Of a DNA stretch of 38,388 nt, positions 1 through 7,951 are shown piece after piece (positions within the stretch are counted from its first letter, which is position 1; each line of letters begins with the position of its first letter). The DNA is from Nitrospiraceae bacterium UBA6898. Its GTDB lineage: Bacteria; Nitrospirota; Thermodesulfovibrionia; Thermodesulfovibrionales; UBA6898. The notes below the pieces were generated by a model, which saw only the letters and a list, made by a program, of their open reading frames with translations, was not told where the DNA came from and did not search any database. The position numbers and the translations under genes are program-made. Location: contig DKBO01000184.1 in the NCBI GenBank assembly GCA_002448975.1, forward strand, positions 1,868 to 40,255, in the 5' to 3' direction.

Positions 1-421
1 TGTCGCTCCAGACGTAGAAGTCCCTCCAGGGCGAACCCGGTTTGGCCTTGCGCGCCCTCTGGAACCAGGGGTGCTGGTCTGAGGTATGGTTCATGACGAG
101 TTCCGTGATCACCCGGATGTTGCGCCTGTGCGCTTCCCGCAGAAAGGTCTTGAAGTCCTTTAGCGTGCCATAATCGGGATTGATGCTGCGGTAGTCGGCA
201 ATATCGTACCCGTCGTCCTTGAGAGGAGACGGATAGAACGGGAGCAGCCAGACAGCAGTGATGCCCAGGTCGGCCAGGTAGTCCAGCTTCCGGATCAGGC
301 CGGGAAAATCGCCGATACCGTCTGCATTGCCGTCAAGAAAGGTCTTTACATGCAGCTGATAGATGACCGCGTCTTTATACCACTGGGGGTCAGCCGGCGC
401 GTATTCTTTCTTCTGCGGCAT
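1..421 (-). CDS. treS: Trehalose synthase (maltose alpha-D-glucosyltransferase), N-terminal part, cut by window edge
   Basis: The translated N-terminus (about 140 residues) reads as a GH13 Tre[16 protein letters not shown], then an [11 protein letters not shown] segment, [16 protein letters not shown], and a [12 protein letters not shown] segment, the classical first conserved GH13 region. TreS interconverts maltose and trehalose in the cytoplasm. The ATG at 419-421 has a strong AAGGAGA ribosome site that overlaps the stop codon of glgE, 11 bp upstream, so the two are co-transcribed and probably translationally coupled. In the known TreS-Mak-GlgE route, maltose from trehalose is phosphorylated and fed to GlgE. 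Whether this TreS carries a fused maltokinase cannot be seen because the 3' part lies outside the window. The family call is secure. Confidence 0.95.
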   Translation of the reverse strand, partial: MPQKKEYAPADPQWYKDAVIYQLHVKTFLDGNADGIGDFPGLIRKLDYLADLGITAVWLLPFYPSPLKDDGYDIADYRSINPDYGTLKDFKTFLREAHRRNIRVITELVMNHTSDQHPWFQRARKAKPGSPWRDFYVWSD

Positions 422-432
422 GTTCCGTCTCC

Positions 433-2418
433 TTACATGAAGTAATCGAAGTCCGTCTCGCGTTTCAGCTGCTTCCGGACCCGGAAGATATTGGCAGGAA
501 GAACCCTCGGATCAAGTTCAACATAGTTTCGCTCTCCCTGCCAGATGAATTTATCATCGCTCAGCAGGTCGTGCACCATATAGGGCTGACTCGGCGCGAT
601 GCCGAGTTCTTCAATCGGTACGGTTACCCATCCGGAATGCGTATGCGCGGGGTCGAGGTTGATCACGACAAGGAGAACGTTCGAGAGGTCAGAGGCGGCC
701 TTGACGTAGAACAGAAGGTTTTCGTTGTCAACATCGCAGAATCGCAGGTTCCAGAGGTCCTGGAGGGCGATGTTCTCCCTCCGGATCTTATTCACCCGTG
801 CAATGAAATCCTTTAGGTTCCCCGGCGCGTCCCAGTCCCATGTCTTCAGTTCATATTTCTCCGAATGAAGATACTCTTCTTTTCCCGACAGCGCTTCGTT
901 GACGCAGAGTTCAAACGCCGGACCATAAATCCCATAGCTCGGTGAAAGTGTTGCTGCAAGCGCAAGCCGCATCATGAAGGCAGGTCGCCCTCCATACTGC
1001 AGGTGCTCCGGCAGTATGTCCGGTGTATTGGGCCAGAAGTTAGGACGGAAGAACTCCCGCACGTCGCTCCGCGTCAGCTCGGTAAGATACTCGCGGAACT
1101 CGCGCTGCGTATAGCGCCAGGTGAAGTACGTGTAGGACTGGGAAAAACCGATCTTGCCGAGGCGATACATGATCTTCGGCCGCGTGAAGGCTTCCGACAG
1201 GAAAATGACCTCCGGGTGATCTCTGCGCACCCCGGCGATCAGCCACTCCCAGAAGCGAAAGGATTTCGTGTGTGGATTGTCTACCCGGAAAATCGTGATG
1301 CCGCGTTCAATCCAGAACAGTACGACAGCCCGGAGCTCTTCCCAGAGCCCCTCCCAGTCGTCGCTCTCAAAGTTCAGCGGGAAGATATCTTCATATTTTT
1401 TCGGTGGGTTCTCGGCATACTGGACACTGCCGTCCGGCCGCTGCCGGAACCATTCCGGATGTTCCTTGACATAGGGATGGTCGGGCGAGCACTGGAATGC
1501 GAGGTCCATGGCGATAGAAATGCCGTACTCCCTGGCCCGGGAGATGAGCGAAGAAAAAGCCTCCAGTGAACCGAGGAGAGGATGGACCGCCGTATGTCCA
1601 CCCTCTTCTCCGCCGATTGCCCAAGGGCTTCCCACGTCGTCCGGCGCTGCTGACGGCGTATTGTTTTTTCCCTTCCGTTTGGTCATCCCAATCGGGTGAA
1701 TGGGTGGGAAGTACAGTACATCGAAGCCCATACGGGAGATCTCCGGCAGTACCTTCTCGCAGTCGGTAAAGGTTCCGTGCTCCCCGCTGCGTCCGGGGCA
1801 GGACCGCGGGAAGAGTTCGTACCAGGTGCCGAAAAGCGCCCGGCGGGGCTCCACCACAATGGAGAGTTCACGGTCATACATCACTGCGTAGCGCATGTCA
1901 GGAAATGCTTTCATGAGGGTGGTGACCTCATCCCCAGTGGCTATGGCGACTGCAGCAGTCATATCCGTTTCTGCGGCAGCAGTGAGCGAGTCAAGCAGCC
2001 GGCCGAGTTCTTTACCTGATTTCTTTGAGGCCCTGCCGAGAGCATCCGAGATGAATGCCATTCCGATCCTGATGTCAGTGCTCAGGTCCTGCCCGGCCTC
2101 GAATTTCTTCATGATGTCCCTCTGCCAGGTACGTAAATGGTCTACCCATCCCTGCAACGTGTAGCGGTAGATGCCGATCTCATCCGCAATGAACTCACCG
2201 TGCCACCGGTCATTGTTCGCATGGCGCATAGGGGCTGGTTTCCAGGACCGATCCCGGGGGCTTTTGAACAGGAGAGAGGCAGCAATCGAATCATGGCCGT
2301 CGGCAAAGATGTCTGCTTCGACCCTGACCTCCTGACCGAGGACGCGTTTTGCGGGATACCTGCCCCCTTCGACCTCCGGAGTGACCCGCTCGATGATGAT
2401 CCGAGCCCTGCCTTCCAT
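433..2418 (-). CDS. glgE: Alpha-1,4-glucan:maltose-1-phosphate maltosyltransferase
   Basis: A 661-aa GH13_3 enzyme that extends alpha-1,4-glucans with maltose-1-phosphate in the cytoplasm. The N-terminus has the GlgE start pattern ([16 protein letters not shown]) and an Ig-like N domain over roughly residues 1-110. The catalytic barrel shows the nucleophile Asp380 in FRVDNPHTK, the general acid Glu409 in FLSEAFTRP and the transition-state Asp467 in [10 protein letters not shown]. The DNPHTK and FWEWLI motifs separate GlgE from ordinary amylases. Length matches the family (about 650-700). ATG 2416-2418 follows a GAAGGGGG ribosome site. The first gene of a glgE-treS operon, it is preceded by a leader of about 190 nt from the promoter at 2618-2646. 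No maltokinase or branching enzyme is visible in the window. Confidence 0.97.
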   Translation of the reverse strand: MEGRARIIIERVTPEVEGGRYPAKRVLGQEVRVEADIFADGHDSIAASLLFKSPRDRSWKPAPMRHANNDRWHGEFIADEIGIYRYTLQGWVDHLRTWQRDIMKKFEAGQDLSTDIRIGMAFISDALGRASKKSGKELGRLLDSLTAAAETDMTAAVAIATGDEVTTLMKAFPDMRYAVMYDRELSIVVEPRRALFGTWYELFPRSCPGRSGEHGTFTDCEKVLPEISRMGFDVLYFPPIHPIGMTKRKGKNNTPSAAPDDVGSPWAIGGEEGGHTAVHPLLGSLEAFSSLISRAREYGISIAMDLAFQCSPDHPYVKEHPEWFRQRPDGSVQYAENPPKKYEDIFPLNFESDDWEGLWEELRAVVLFWIERGITIFRVDNPHTKSFRFWEWLIAGVRRDHPEVIFLSEAFTRPKIMYRLGKIGFSQSYTYFTWRYTQREFREYLTELTRSDVREFFRPNFWPNTPDILPEHLQYGGRPAFMMRLALAATLSPSYGIYGPAFELCVNEALSGKEEYLHSEKYELKTWDWDAPGNLKDFIARVNKIRRENIALQDLWNLRFCDVDNENLLFYVKAASDLSNVLLVVINLDPAHTHSGWVTVPIEELGIAPSQPYMVHDLLSDDKFIWQGERNYVELDPRVLPANIFRVRKQLKRETDFDYFM

Positions 2419-2589
2419 TATATTCCCCCTTCCGCTGAATCGTTGTTGCCGGTAATTCCATTATGTCACATCAGGAATGTCCTGGAGCGAATATCGACTG
2501 CCCGTCTTGAAGGAAAAACCAAGAAACTGCGCTGCTCCGTGACGAAAATGCTAATCTCGGGCTCAGTTCATCGTAAGTTTGCATAATGT

Positions 2590-2601
2590 GACTATATAGT
2601 C
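2590..2601. promoter_or_regulatory. 12-bp perfect palindrome in the glgE leader
   Basis: GACTATATAGTC is its own reverse complement. It lies about 10-20 bp downstream of the expected glgE start site set by the promoter at 2618-2646, a position suited to a repressor site. No regulator gene is adjacent, so the function is inferred from position only. Confidence 0.4.
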
Positions 2602-2617
2602 TTTAAAATGTGGTTAC

Positions 2618-2646
2618 ATTATATATTAAAAGTAGCTACTTGTCAA
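2618..2646 (-). promoter_or_regulatory. Perfect-consensus sigma70 promoter for glgE-treS
   Basis: On the minus strand the -35 is TTGACA (2641-2646) and the -10 is TATAAT (2618-2623), separated by exactly 17 bp: a full consensus match at both hexamers. The spacer contains the perfect palindrome AGTAGCTACT (2631-2640), which could be an operator between the hexamers. The distance to the glgE start is about 190 nt. Confidence 0.8.
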
Positions 2647-2650
2647 CGCA

Positions 2651-3934
2651 ATGCCGGGTGCTTTCGGTGTGAAAAACCTAGCAATGGAAGGTGTTGCAGG
2701 ATTACAATATTGCATGACGCAAGACACGTTAAGAACTCTGCGCGATGCCGTCCTGACTGAGTGTTATGAACGTTCGGTCAGGCTTCTGAAAGAAAACTCT
2801 CGCGCCTCTGGCATTATTGCCTGTGCGCAGAGCGAAAAGGCCGTTGGCAGGAATTATGCGAGCATTTTTGGCCGGGACGCGGCAATATGCGCTCTCGGCA
2901 TGATAGCATCAGGGGATCGCCAGCTCGTCGGAGCAGCCAGAAAGGGGCTCGTGACGCTTGCACGCTATCAGGCGCCGAACGGCCAGATCCCCAAATATGT
3001 GAAGCCCGAAAGCAGGGAAACGGATTTCTGGTATTACGGCTGCATCGACGCAACACTCTGGTGGTTGATTGCGGTAAAGCTCTTCGACCGTTATGTGCCG
3101 GGGCAGTCGCTGGAACGCAACCTCCATACGGAGGTGAAACTCGCCATGCACTGGCTCCTCTGCCAGGAACACCAGGGCTTGTTCCTGCTGCAGCAGAACG
3201 AGGCGAGCGACTGGGCTGATATCATGCCGCGCTCAGGATTCGTGCTCTATACAAATGCCTTATGGTATTTTGTCAAGAAGCTCTTTAGCATGGAGGCAGC
3301 GCGGGAGACCCGCTACTATTTCAACAGGATATTCTACCCCTTCGACAAGGTCATTCCGGAACAGCGGCGGGCCCGTGTACTGGCGCATTATGTCCGGAAC
3401 CTGGCCCGGGATCAGGGGGTATATCTGAGCTTTGTGAATTTCTCCTTCGGCGGACCGGAAATAGATGTCTTCGGCAATATCCTTGCATTGTTGTTCGGTC
3501 TGACTGAGAAATCTCGGGCGACGCGCATGACGGACACGCTGCTCCGGTTTAAGGTCAACCTGCCCTATCCCGTGCGGGTCGTCCACCGGCCGATCGGCAG
3601 AAAGAGCCGTCTCTGGCGGCAGTATATGCAGCGACATCTCCAGAATTTACCTTATCAGTATCATAACGGCGGTATCTGGCCGTTCGCCGGCGGCTTCTGG
3701 GTCATGCTGCTTTCTTCGTTGGCCCGCCAGGAACTTGCCTGGAGCGAGCTTGAACGACTTGCATTCCTGAACAGGATCAATGACTGGGAGTTCAATGAGT
3801 GGTTTCATGGCAGGGCCGGCGAGCCGATGGGCATGGCCGGACAGTCGTGGAATGCCGCAGCCTTCCTGCTTGCCTTTCATGTCCTTACAGGATCCTTTCG
3901 TCTGGAGCGGCTGTCCGCCCCCCGCAGTGCATGA
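2651..3934 (+). CDS. Six-hairpin glycosidase, GH100 invertase / amylo-alpha-1,6-glucosidase-like
   Basis: A protein of up to 427 aa with an all-helical (alpha/alpha)6 glycosidase pattern. The segments SIFGRDAAICALGMIASGD, YQAPNGQIPKYV, FWYYGCIDATLWWLIAV, NEASDWADIMPRSG, YQYHNGGIWPFAGGFW and GQSWNAAAFLLAFHVL match the layout of neutral/alkaline invertase (GH100) and related debranching-type enzymes. The ASDWAD and NGGIWP segments carry the likely catalytic Asp/Glu region. Substrate is not decidable from sequence: sucrose hydrolysis or alpha-1,6 trimming of glucan are both possible. Its divergent position beside glgE-treS favours a role in the same storage-sugar metabolism. The start is uncertain: ATG 2651 and ATG 2684 lack a ribosome site, while ATG 2714 has a weak AGGA about 14 nt upstream and gives 406 aa. 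Confidence 0.8.
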   Translation: MPGAFGVKNLAMEGVAGLQYCMTQDTLRTLRDAVLTECYERSVRLLKENSRASGIIACAQSEKAVGRNYASIFGRDAAICALGMIASGDRQLVGAARKGLVTLARYQAPNGQIPKYVKPESRETDFWYYGCIDATLWWLIAVKLFDRYVPGQSLERNLHTEVKLAMHWLLCQEHQGLFLLQQNEASDWADIMPRSGFVLYTNALWYFVKKLFSMEAARETRYYFNRIFYPFDKVIPEQRRARVLAHYVRNLARDQGVYLSFVNFSFGGPEIDVFGNILALLFGLTEKSRATRMTDTLLRFKVNLPYPVRVVHRPIGRKSRLWRQYMQRHLQNLPYQYHNGGIWPFAGGFWVMLLSSLARQELAWSELERLAFLNRINDWEFNEWFHGRAGEPMGMAGQSWNAAAFLLAFHVLTGSFRLERLSAPRSA

Positions 3935-3991
3935 AGCTGATGCCGGAAGGATAGATGCTTGCAGAAGCCAGCGGATGAAGAATCCTTTTCC

Positions 3992-4046
3992 TTGACAGAT
4001 CTTCATCACTACTGGTACTGTTAACTATTACAATAACTGCAGTACC
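3992..4046 (+). promoter_or_regulatory. Candidate promoter and leader hairpin of the DEAD-box helicase gene
   Basis: TTGACA at 3992-3997 is followed 18 bp later by a weak -10, TACTGT (4016-4021). The segment 4014-4046 is an inverted repeat, GGTACTG (4014-4020) against CAGTACC (4040-4046), with TTA/TAA pairing that extends the stem across a 3-nt bulge. A structured leader of about 100 nt before an RNA helicase would suit post-transcriptional control, but this is inference. Confidence 0.4.
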
Positions 4047-4123
4047 CGGATGAAAACTACGTCATTGTACGTCCCTCAAAAGATCCAAGACTTTTTTCCC
4101 CCGAATGCAGAAAAAGGAGTTTT

Positions 4124-5401
4124 ATGGAATTTCAGAGATTCAATCTTCACCCCCATGTAGCGGCCGGAGTCAAGGCGGCTGGCTATAGCAAGCCCACGCC
4201 CATTCAGAAGCAGGCAATACCACCGGTCCTGCAGGGACAGGATGTCCTCGGTCTTGCACAGACCGGAACCGGAAAAACAGCAGCCTTTGTGCTGCCGATC
4301 CTGGAGCGTTTGCTTCAGGGCCCGCGTGGCCGTGTCCGGGCGCTCATCGTGGCACCTACCCGTGAACTTGCGGAGCAGATCCACGAGTCCATCACCACCT
4401 TGGGACGACAGACCCGGCTCAGAAGCATGACGGTCTACGGCGGCGTCGGCTTCAATCCCCAGGCCGACAAACTGAAACGCGGTTATGAAATCGTCGTCGC
4501 CTGCCCAGGCCGTCTGCTCGACCATATCGATCAGAGAACGATCAATCTGTCACATCTGGAGACGCTCGTGCTCGACGAGGCTGACCGGATGTTCGACATG
4601 GGCTTTTTGCCCGACATCAGGAAGATCATCAGGCATATACCGGCAAAGCGCCAGACATTGCTCTTTTCTGCTACCATGCCCGATGATATCCGGCGTCTTG
4701 CACATGACATATTGCATACCCCGATCACCGTGCAGGTCGACCATGCGGCACCTGCCAACACAGTCAGCCATGCCCTTTATCCGGTCGAACAGCATCTGAA
4801 GACTGCTCTGCTTTTGGAATTGCTTCGTCATACCGACACAGAGTCTGTCCTGATATTCACCCGCACCAAGCACCGCGCCAAGCGTATCGGCCAGCAGCTG
4901 GAAAAGGCTGGCTACCGGGCAGCATCCCTGCAGGGGAACCTCTCCCAGAACCGCCGTCAGGAAGCACTCGACGGATTCCGCAGCGGCAGATACCAGATTC
5001 TTGTCGCAACCGATATCGCTGCCCGCGGGATAGATGTTTCCAGCATATCCCACGTGATCAATTACGACATGCCCGATACTGCTGATGCATATACGCACCG
5101 CATAGGCCGTACCGGCAGGGCGGCAAAGACCGGTGATGCCTTCACGTTCATTACCCGCGAAGACCAGGATATGGTACGCAGCATCGAGCGCTTGCTCGGC
5201 TATGCAATAGAACGCCGCGCACTGAAGGACTTCGATTACAAGAAGTCAGCCCCGGTACGTGACGCTGAATTTGCCCGGCCGCCCCGCCAGTATACACAGC
5301 GCCGCAAAACAGAGACTGGAGCAAGAAAGCCCTTCGCACCGAAAGCTGGAGGGACAGGCGGACGCAGGGCAAGCGCAACGCGCAGCAGGAAGACCACCTA
5401 A
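4124..5401 (+). CDS. rhlE: DEAD-box ATP-dependent RNA helicase, RhlE-like
   Basis: A 425-aa helicase with all motifs in order: Q motif around residues 20-30 (KPTPIQKQAIP), motif I AQTGTGKT (45-52), PTRELAEQ (79-86), CPGR (127-130), DEAD (151-154), SAT near 184, VLIFTRTK, LVATDIAARGID, and HRIGRTGRA. The C-terminal tail is basic, Arg/Lys/Gly-rich and low in complexity, as in RhlE and DeaD-type proteins that bind rRNA or mRNA. It would unwind short RNA duplexes in ribosome assembly or RNA decay. Motif Ib reads CPGR where almost all relatives have TPGR. ATG 4124 follows an ideal AAAAAGGAG site at 7-nt spacing. It appears to stand alone as a transcription unit. Confidence 0.93.
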   Translation: MEFQRFNLHPHVAAGVKAAGYSKPTPIQKQAIPPVLQGQDVLGLAQTGTGKTAAFVLPILERLLQGPRGRVRALIVAPTRELAEQIHESITTLGRQTRLRSMTVYGGVGFNPQADKLKRGYEIVVACPGRLLDHIDQRTINLSHLETLVLDEADRMFDMGFLPDIRKIIRHIPAKRQTLLFSATMPDDIRRLAHDILHTPITVQVDHAAPANTVSHALYPVEQHLKTALLLELLRHTDTESVLIFTRTKHRAKRIGQQLEKAGYRAASLQGNLSQNRRQEALDGFRSGRYQILVATDIAARGIDVSSISHVINYDMPDTADAYTHRIGRTGRAAKTGDAFTFITREDQDMVRSIERLLGYAIERRALKDFDYKKSAPVRDAEFARPPRQYTQRRKTETGARKPFAPKAGGTGGRRASATRSRKTT

Positions 5402-5507
5402 GCACGAAGAAATTCCAGCCACTCGCCTTGATATGCACACTATGCGTACTTCCGAACGTGCGCATGTCAGGGCGCAAATATTTTTGCGGCGTGATGTATA
5501 ATGGAGC

Positions 5508-5828
5508 ATGAGCTTCTGGGGCTTTCTCACCGGGCTTATCATCGGCCTCGTGCCAATGATGGTCTTCTTCCGTTACGTCAGGGGCAAGTTCCTCTTTTTT
5601 ACGAACCCCTACCTCAAGGGCGTGGTGGCAGGGTTCCTGCTCTGGATGATCATCAATATCTTCTTCTGGGCAGAGGCACAGGTCAATATGTTCGGTCTGC
5701 TGCGGGGAGAAGAAGGCTACAGCACCATGTATATCATCACCACATCATTGCAGGGATTTCTCACAGCCGGACTTCTGGCAGCCTTTGCTGCGAACAAGCT
5801 CTGGGGAAATAAGACCCCGAAGACGTAA
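5508..5828 (+). CDS. Small integral membrane protein of unknown function
   Basis: A 106-aa protein with three apparent transmembrane segments: residues 2-21 (WGFLTGLIIGLVPMMVFF), about 37-56 (LKGVVAGFLLWMIINIFFWA), and about 78-98 (ITTSLQGFLTAGLLAAFAA). It ends in a short basic tail. No family is recognised. The start at 5508 overlaps a GGAG at 5503-5506 that is rather close, so an unusual initiation context is possible. It follows the helicase by 106 bp and is followed by about 170 bp without a gene. Coding is supported by the hydrophobic pattern and by codon use like that of its neighbours. Confidence 0.7.
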   Translation: MSFWGFLTGLIIGLVPMMVFFRYVRGKFLFFTNPYLKGVVAGFLLWMIINIFFWAEAQVNMFGLLRGEEGYSTMYIITTSLQGFLTAGLLAAFAANKLWGNKTPKT

Positions 5829-6001
5829 TTGCCGTCAGACTGAGCATCAGCAGCAGGCAGCAAAGACCTCATCTCTTCAAACACTTCCGTATGCCCCGCC
5901 TATGACAACAGATTGCATCTTGCTTCCTTCCGGCGTTCCTGATCGCACGTTCGGTCTTCCGGTGTTCCGGGAATGCAGCAGCATGAGGGGATGGGGATGA
6001 A

Positions 6002-6565
6002 CTATTTCTTCTCTTCCGAGCTTGACCGGAACTTACGGTATCGTTTCATGTAATCTTCCGCCACCTTCTGGTGGTCGAGAGAAAGATGGCGGGCGTACTC
6101 AATGACATAACCCCGCAGATACACTTCCGCGGGAATCCAGGTAAACTGCTCGGCTTCGATCTCTTCCAGATACCGCTTCTGCACCTTCGTCGCGATGGCC
6201 ATACTTCCCAGGTCGATCCCCATCTTCTCCCGGATTTCCTTGAGAATAGGTCCGGAGAAGGCGGCAATGCCGTCCAGATAATCTCTCATCGATTCGCGAA
6301 CGGTCACATCGGGGCTTTGCAGGGGCTGCTGCACCGGCTCTTCCCTGCCCAGGATATCCTTCAGTCTGTCGTAGGCGTCCTGCAGCTCTGCAAGAATGCC
6401 CTGTCTTCGGTGATAGGGCGCGTCCCCGTTCAAAGCCGCCAGCTCCATAGAATCGCCCATATAGAACGCATTGAGATAGAGGTATTTTTTCCTCACCTCG
6501 GCAAAAGGGGCGTCCGGAGGAAGTTCGAGAACTTCGTAATATCTCCTAGTATCTTCCGTGCTCAT
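6002..6565 (-). CDS. J-like domain fused to RodZ-type helix-turn-helix (HTH_25) domain
   Basis: A 187-aa soluble protein. Residues about 8-72 (YYEVLELPPDAPFAEVRKKY ... LQDAYDRLKDIL) follow the helix pattern of a DnaJ J domain, but the HPD tripeptide that activates Hsp70 is missing: the loop after RKKYLYLNAFY carries no HPD. Residues about 110-180 match the HTH_25 domain of RodZ/cytoskeletal proteins (MAIATKVQKRYLEEIEAEQF, WIPAEVYLRGYVIEYARHL). There is no transmembrane segment. The start overlaps the 3' end of the upstream MinD-like ATPase gene by 20 bp, showing an operon and coupled translation. The partner ATPase suggests a role in positioning a cell-pole or cell-surface machine rather than a chaperone role. 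Exact function unknown. Confidence 0.85.
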   Translation of the reverse strand: MSTEDTRRYYEVLELPPDAPFAEVRKKYLYLNAFYMGDSMELAALNGDAPYHRRQGILAELQDAYDRLKDILGREEPVQQPLQSPDVTVRESMRDYLDGIAAFSGPILKEIREKMGIDLGSMAIATKVQKRYLEEIEAEQFTWIPAEVYLRGYVIEYARHLSLDHQKVAEDYMKRYRKFRSSSEEKK

Positions 6566-7523
6566 AACTTCTCGCTGAAAAAATAGCTGTCTTTCCGGAC
6601 ATAATATGTTCCGTGATGTCCTCTATTTCCCTTATTACCGGCGAAAGGCGGCAGTGAATCATAAAAGGTTCTTTTCTGTTTATGTATTTCTGCACCTCTT
6701 CATCATAGTCGGCGTATCCCGCATAGACAGCTGTCAGTCCGAGCAGCTTCAGGCAGACACTCTTCAGGTTCTCACCTACGAGGATATCCGTACTTTTTCT
6801 TACCTGGTTCAGGATGATATACACCACAAATGTTGACATTTCCTTTTCAAAAGCGACGTGAACGTCCGGTGAGCTTTTCTTTACATGGTCAAGAAGATTC
6901 GCGAAGTTTCGGATGCCGTAAGCGGCCTTGTTTTTCCACGCGTCCTGCAGCATATCTTTCAGTCCGAAAGATCCCAGGAAGAACTTCAGTTTCCTGAAGT
7001 AAACGCTTTTTATGAACTGATACAGATTTTCAATAGCAGTTACCTCGGGCACCGTAACAACGATCATTTTGTCCGCCAGGAGAAAGGTGTCAAGGGTATT
7101 GATATGGGAACCTGCACCCAGATCAATAAGAATATAGTCGGCCTCAAGGCTCCTTATCTGCCTGAAAAGTTTCTGCTTCTGCGTATAACTGATGCTCTCG
7201 GAGTCAAGAGAACCCAACGCCCCGGTGATAAGTCCCATATTGGATATGCCGGAATGCACGATAATCTGGCTCAGCGGTATTCTTTCTTCAAAGAATTCCG
7301 AGAGTGAGTGTTTCGGTCTGCTGATACCAAAGAAGCTGTGAAGGTTGGCACCGCCGAAATCCGCGTCGATGATAACCAGTCTGCGGCCCTTCAGTGCGAG
7401 CTGCGTGGCTATGCTGCTGGTAATAAAGCTTTTCCCGGTACCGCCCTTGCCTCCGGCGACGGCCCAGATCTCACATGATTTATCAGTATGATACATAGGT
7501 AAGGTAATACTATCATAAAACAT
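6546..7523 (-). CDS. MinD/ParA-superfamily ATPase (FlhG/MinD-like)
   Basis: A protein of up to 325 aa with the deviant Walker A motif AGGKGGTGKS near residue 25, the switch segment IIDADFGGANLHSFFG, and the Walker B region DYILIDLGAGSHIN. These belong to SIMIBI ATPases that dimerise on ATP and position proteins at membranes or poles. The subfamily resembles FlhG/YlxH more than septum MinD; the C-terminus shows no clear amphipathic membrane-targeting helix. It forms an operon with the overlapping J-like/HTH_25 gene. No flagellar or division genes are nearby, so the cargo is unknown. ATG 7521-7523 and ATG 7494-7496 are both possible. The promoter-like GGGACA (7535-7540), 17 bp, TATGAT (7512-7517) would favour the downstream ATG with a very short leader. 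Confidence 0.9.
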   Translation of the reverse strand: MFYDSITLPMYHTDKSCEIWAVAGGKGGTGKSFITSSIATQLALKGRRLVIIDADFGGANLHSFFGISRPKHSLSEFFEERIPLSQIIVHSGISNMGLITGALGSLDSESISYTQKQKLFRQIRSLEADYILIDLGAGSHINTLDTFLLADKMIVVTVPEVTAIENLYQFIKSVYFRKLKFFLGSFGLKDMLQDAWKNKAAYGIRNFANLLDHVKKSSPDVHVAFEKEMSTFVVYIILNQVRKSTDILVGENLKSVCLKLLGLTAVYAGYADYDEEVQKYINRKEPFMIHCRLSPVIREIEDITEHIMSGKTAIFSARSYEHGRY

Positions 7524-7951
7524 TTATGCGGAAATGTCCCTTTCAGCAAACAATCAGCCGCAGTTTTGAAAAACAACAAGAGAAGCTGGGAAGACCTGCT
7601 TTGGGCATGTTCCAACATTTTGTACGGGGGGAGCACTCAGTGCCTTTTGAGCATTCACTGCGCTTGCTGATGTCGGAGAAGGTCTCCCCGTCGGCCCCTG
7701 CGAGACCCAAAGCGGATAGATTGCATGCCCCGATCATCTCATCGCATGTACTGCAGGATGTCCCGCCGAAACGAAGAATGTGAGGAATTGTCTTCTCACC
7801 CGGCCCCCCTGGTTCGCATCACGGGGCACAATCTGCTATGATACAGAAAACCGCCCGGCACGCCTGTCGCACTGCAGACATATGAATCGTCACGAGGCAC
7901 GTAATGATCATCGTTTCATCAGGCATGCGGGGCAGATACGGGAGGATTTGC
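7524..7951. other. Intergenic region with promoters for both flanking genes
   Basis: No convincing gene is present in these 428 bp. Open frames on both strands are short and lack ribosome sites. Next to 7523 lies a minus-strand promoter-like pair (GGGACA 7535-7540, TATGAT 7512-7517). For the plus-strand UPF0182 gene there is TTCGCA (7813-7818) and an extended -10, TGCTATGAT (7834-7842), 18-bp spacing. The middle part, 7600-7800, shows nothing I can name. Confidence 0.5.
7834..7842 (+). promoter_or_regulatory. Extended -10 promoter element upstream of the UPF0182 gene
   Basis: TGCTATGAT matches the TGnTATAAT extended -10 pattern. TTCGCA at 7813-7818 sits 18 bp upstream as a partial -35. The expected start site near 7850 leaves about 100 nt of leader before ATG 7952. 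Confidence 0.45.

Noticed and set aside
2137..2586. Plus-strand frame overlapping the 5' end of glgE
   Set aside because: It is antisense to conserved glgE codons and runs into the promoter region; no independent support.
7526..7783. Open frames on both strands between the MinD-like and UPF0182 genes
   Set aside because: No ribosome site, no recognisable sequence pattern, and they overlap promoter-like elements.
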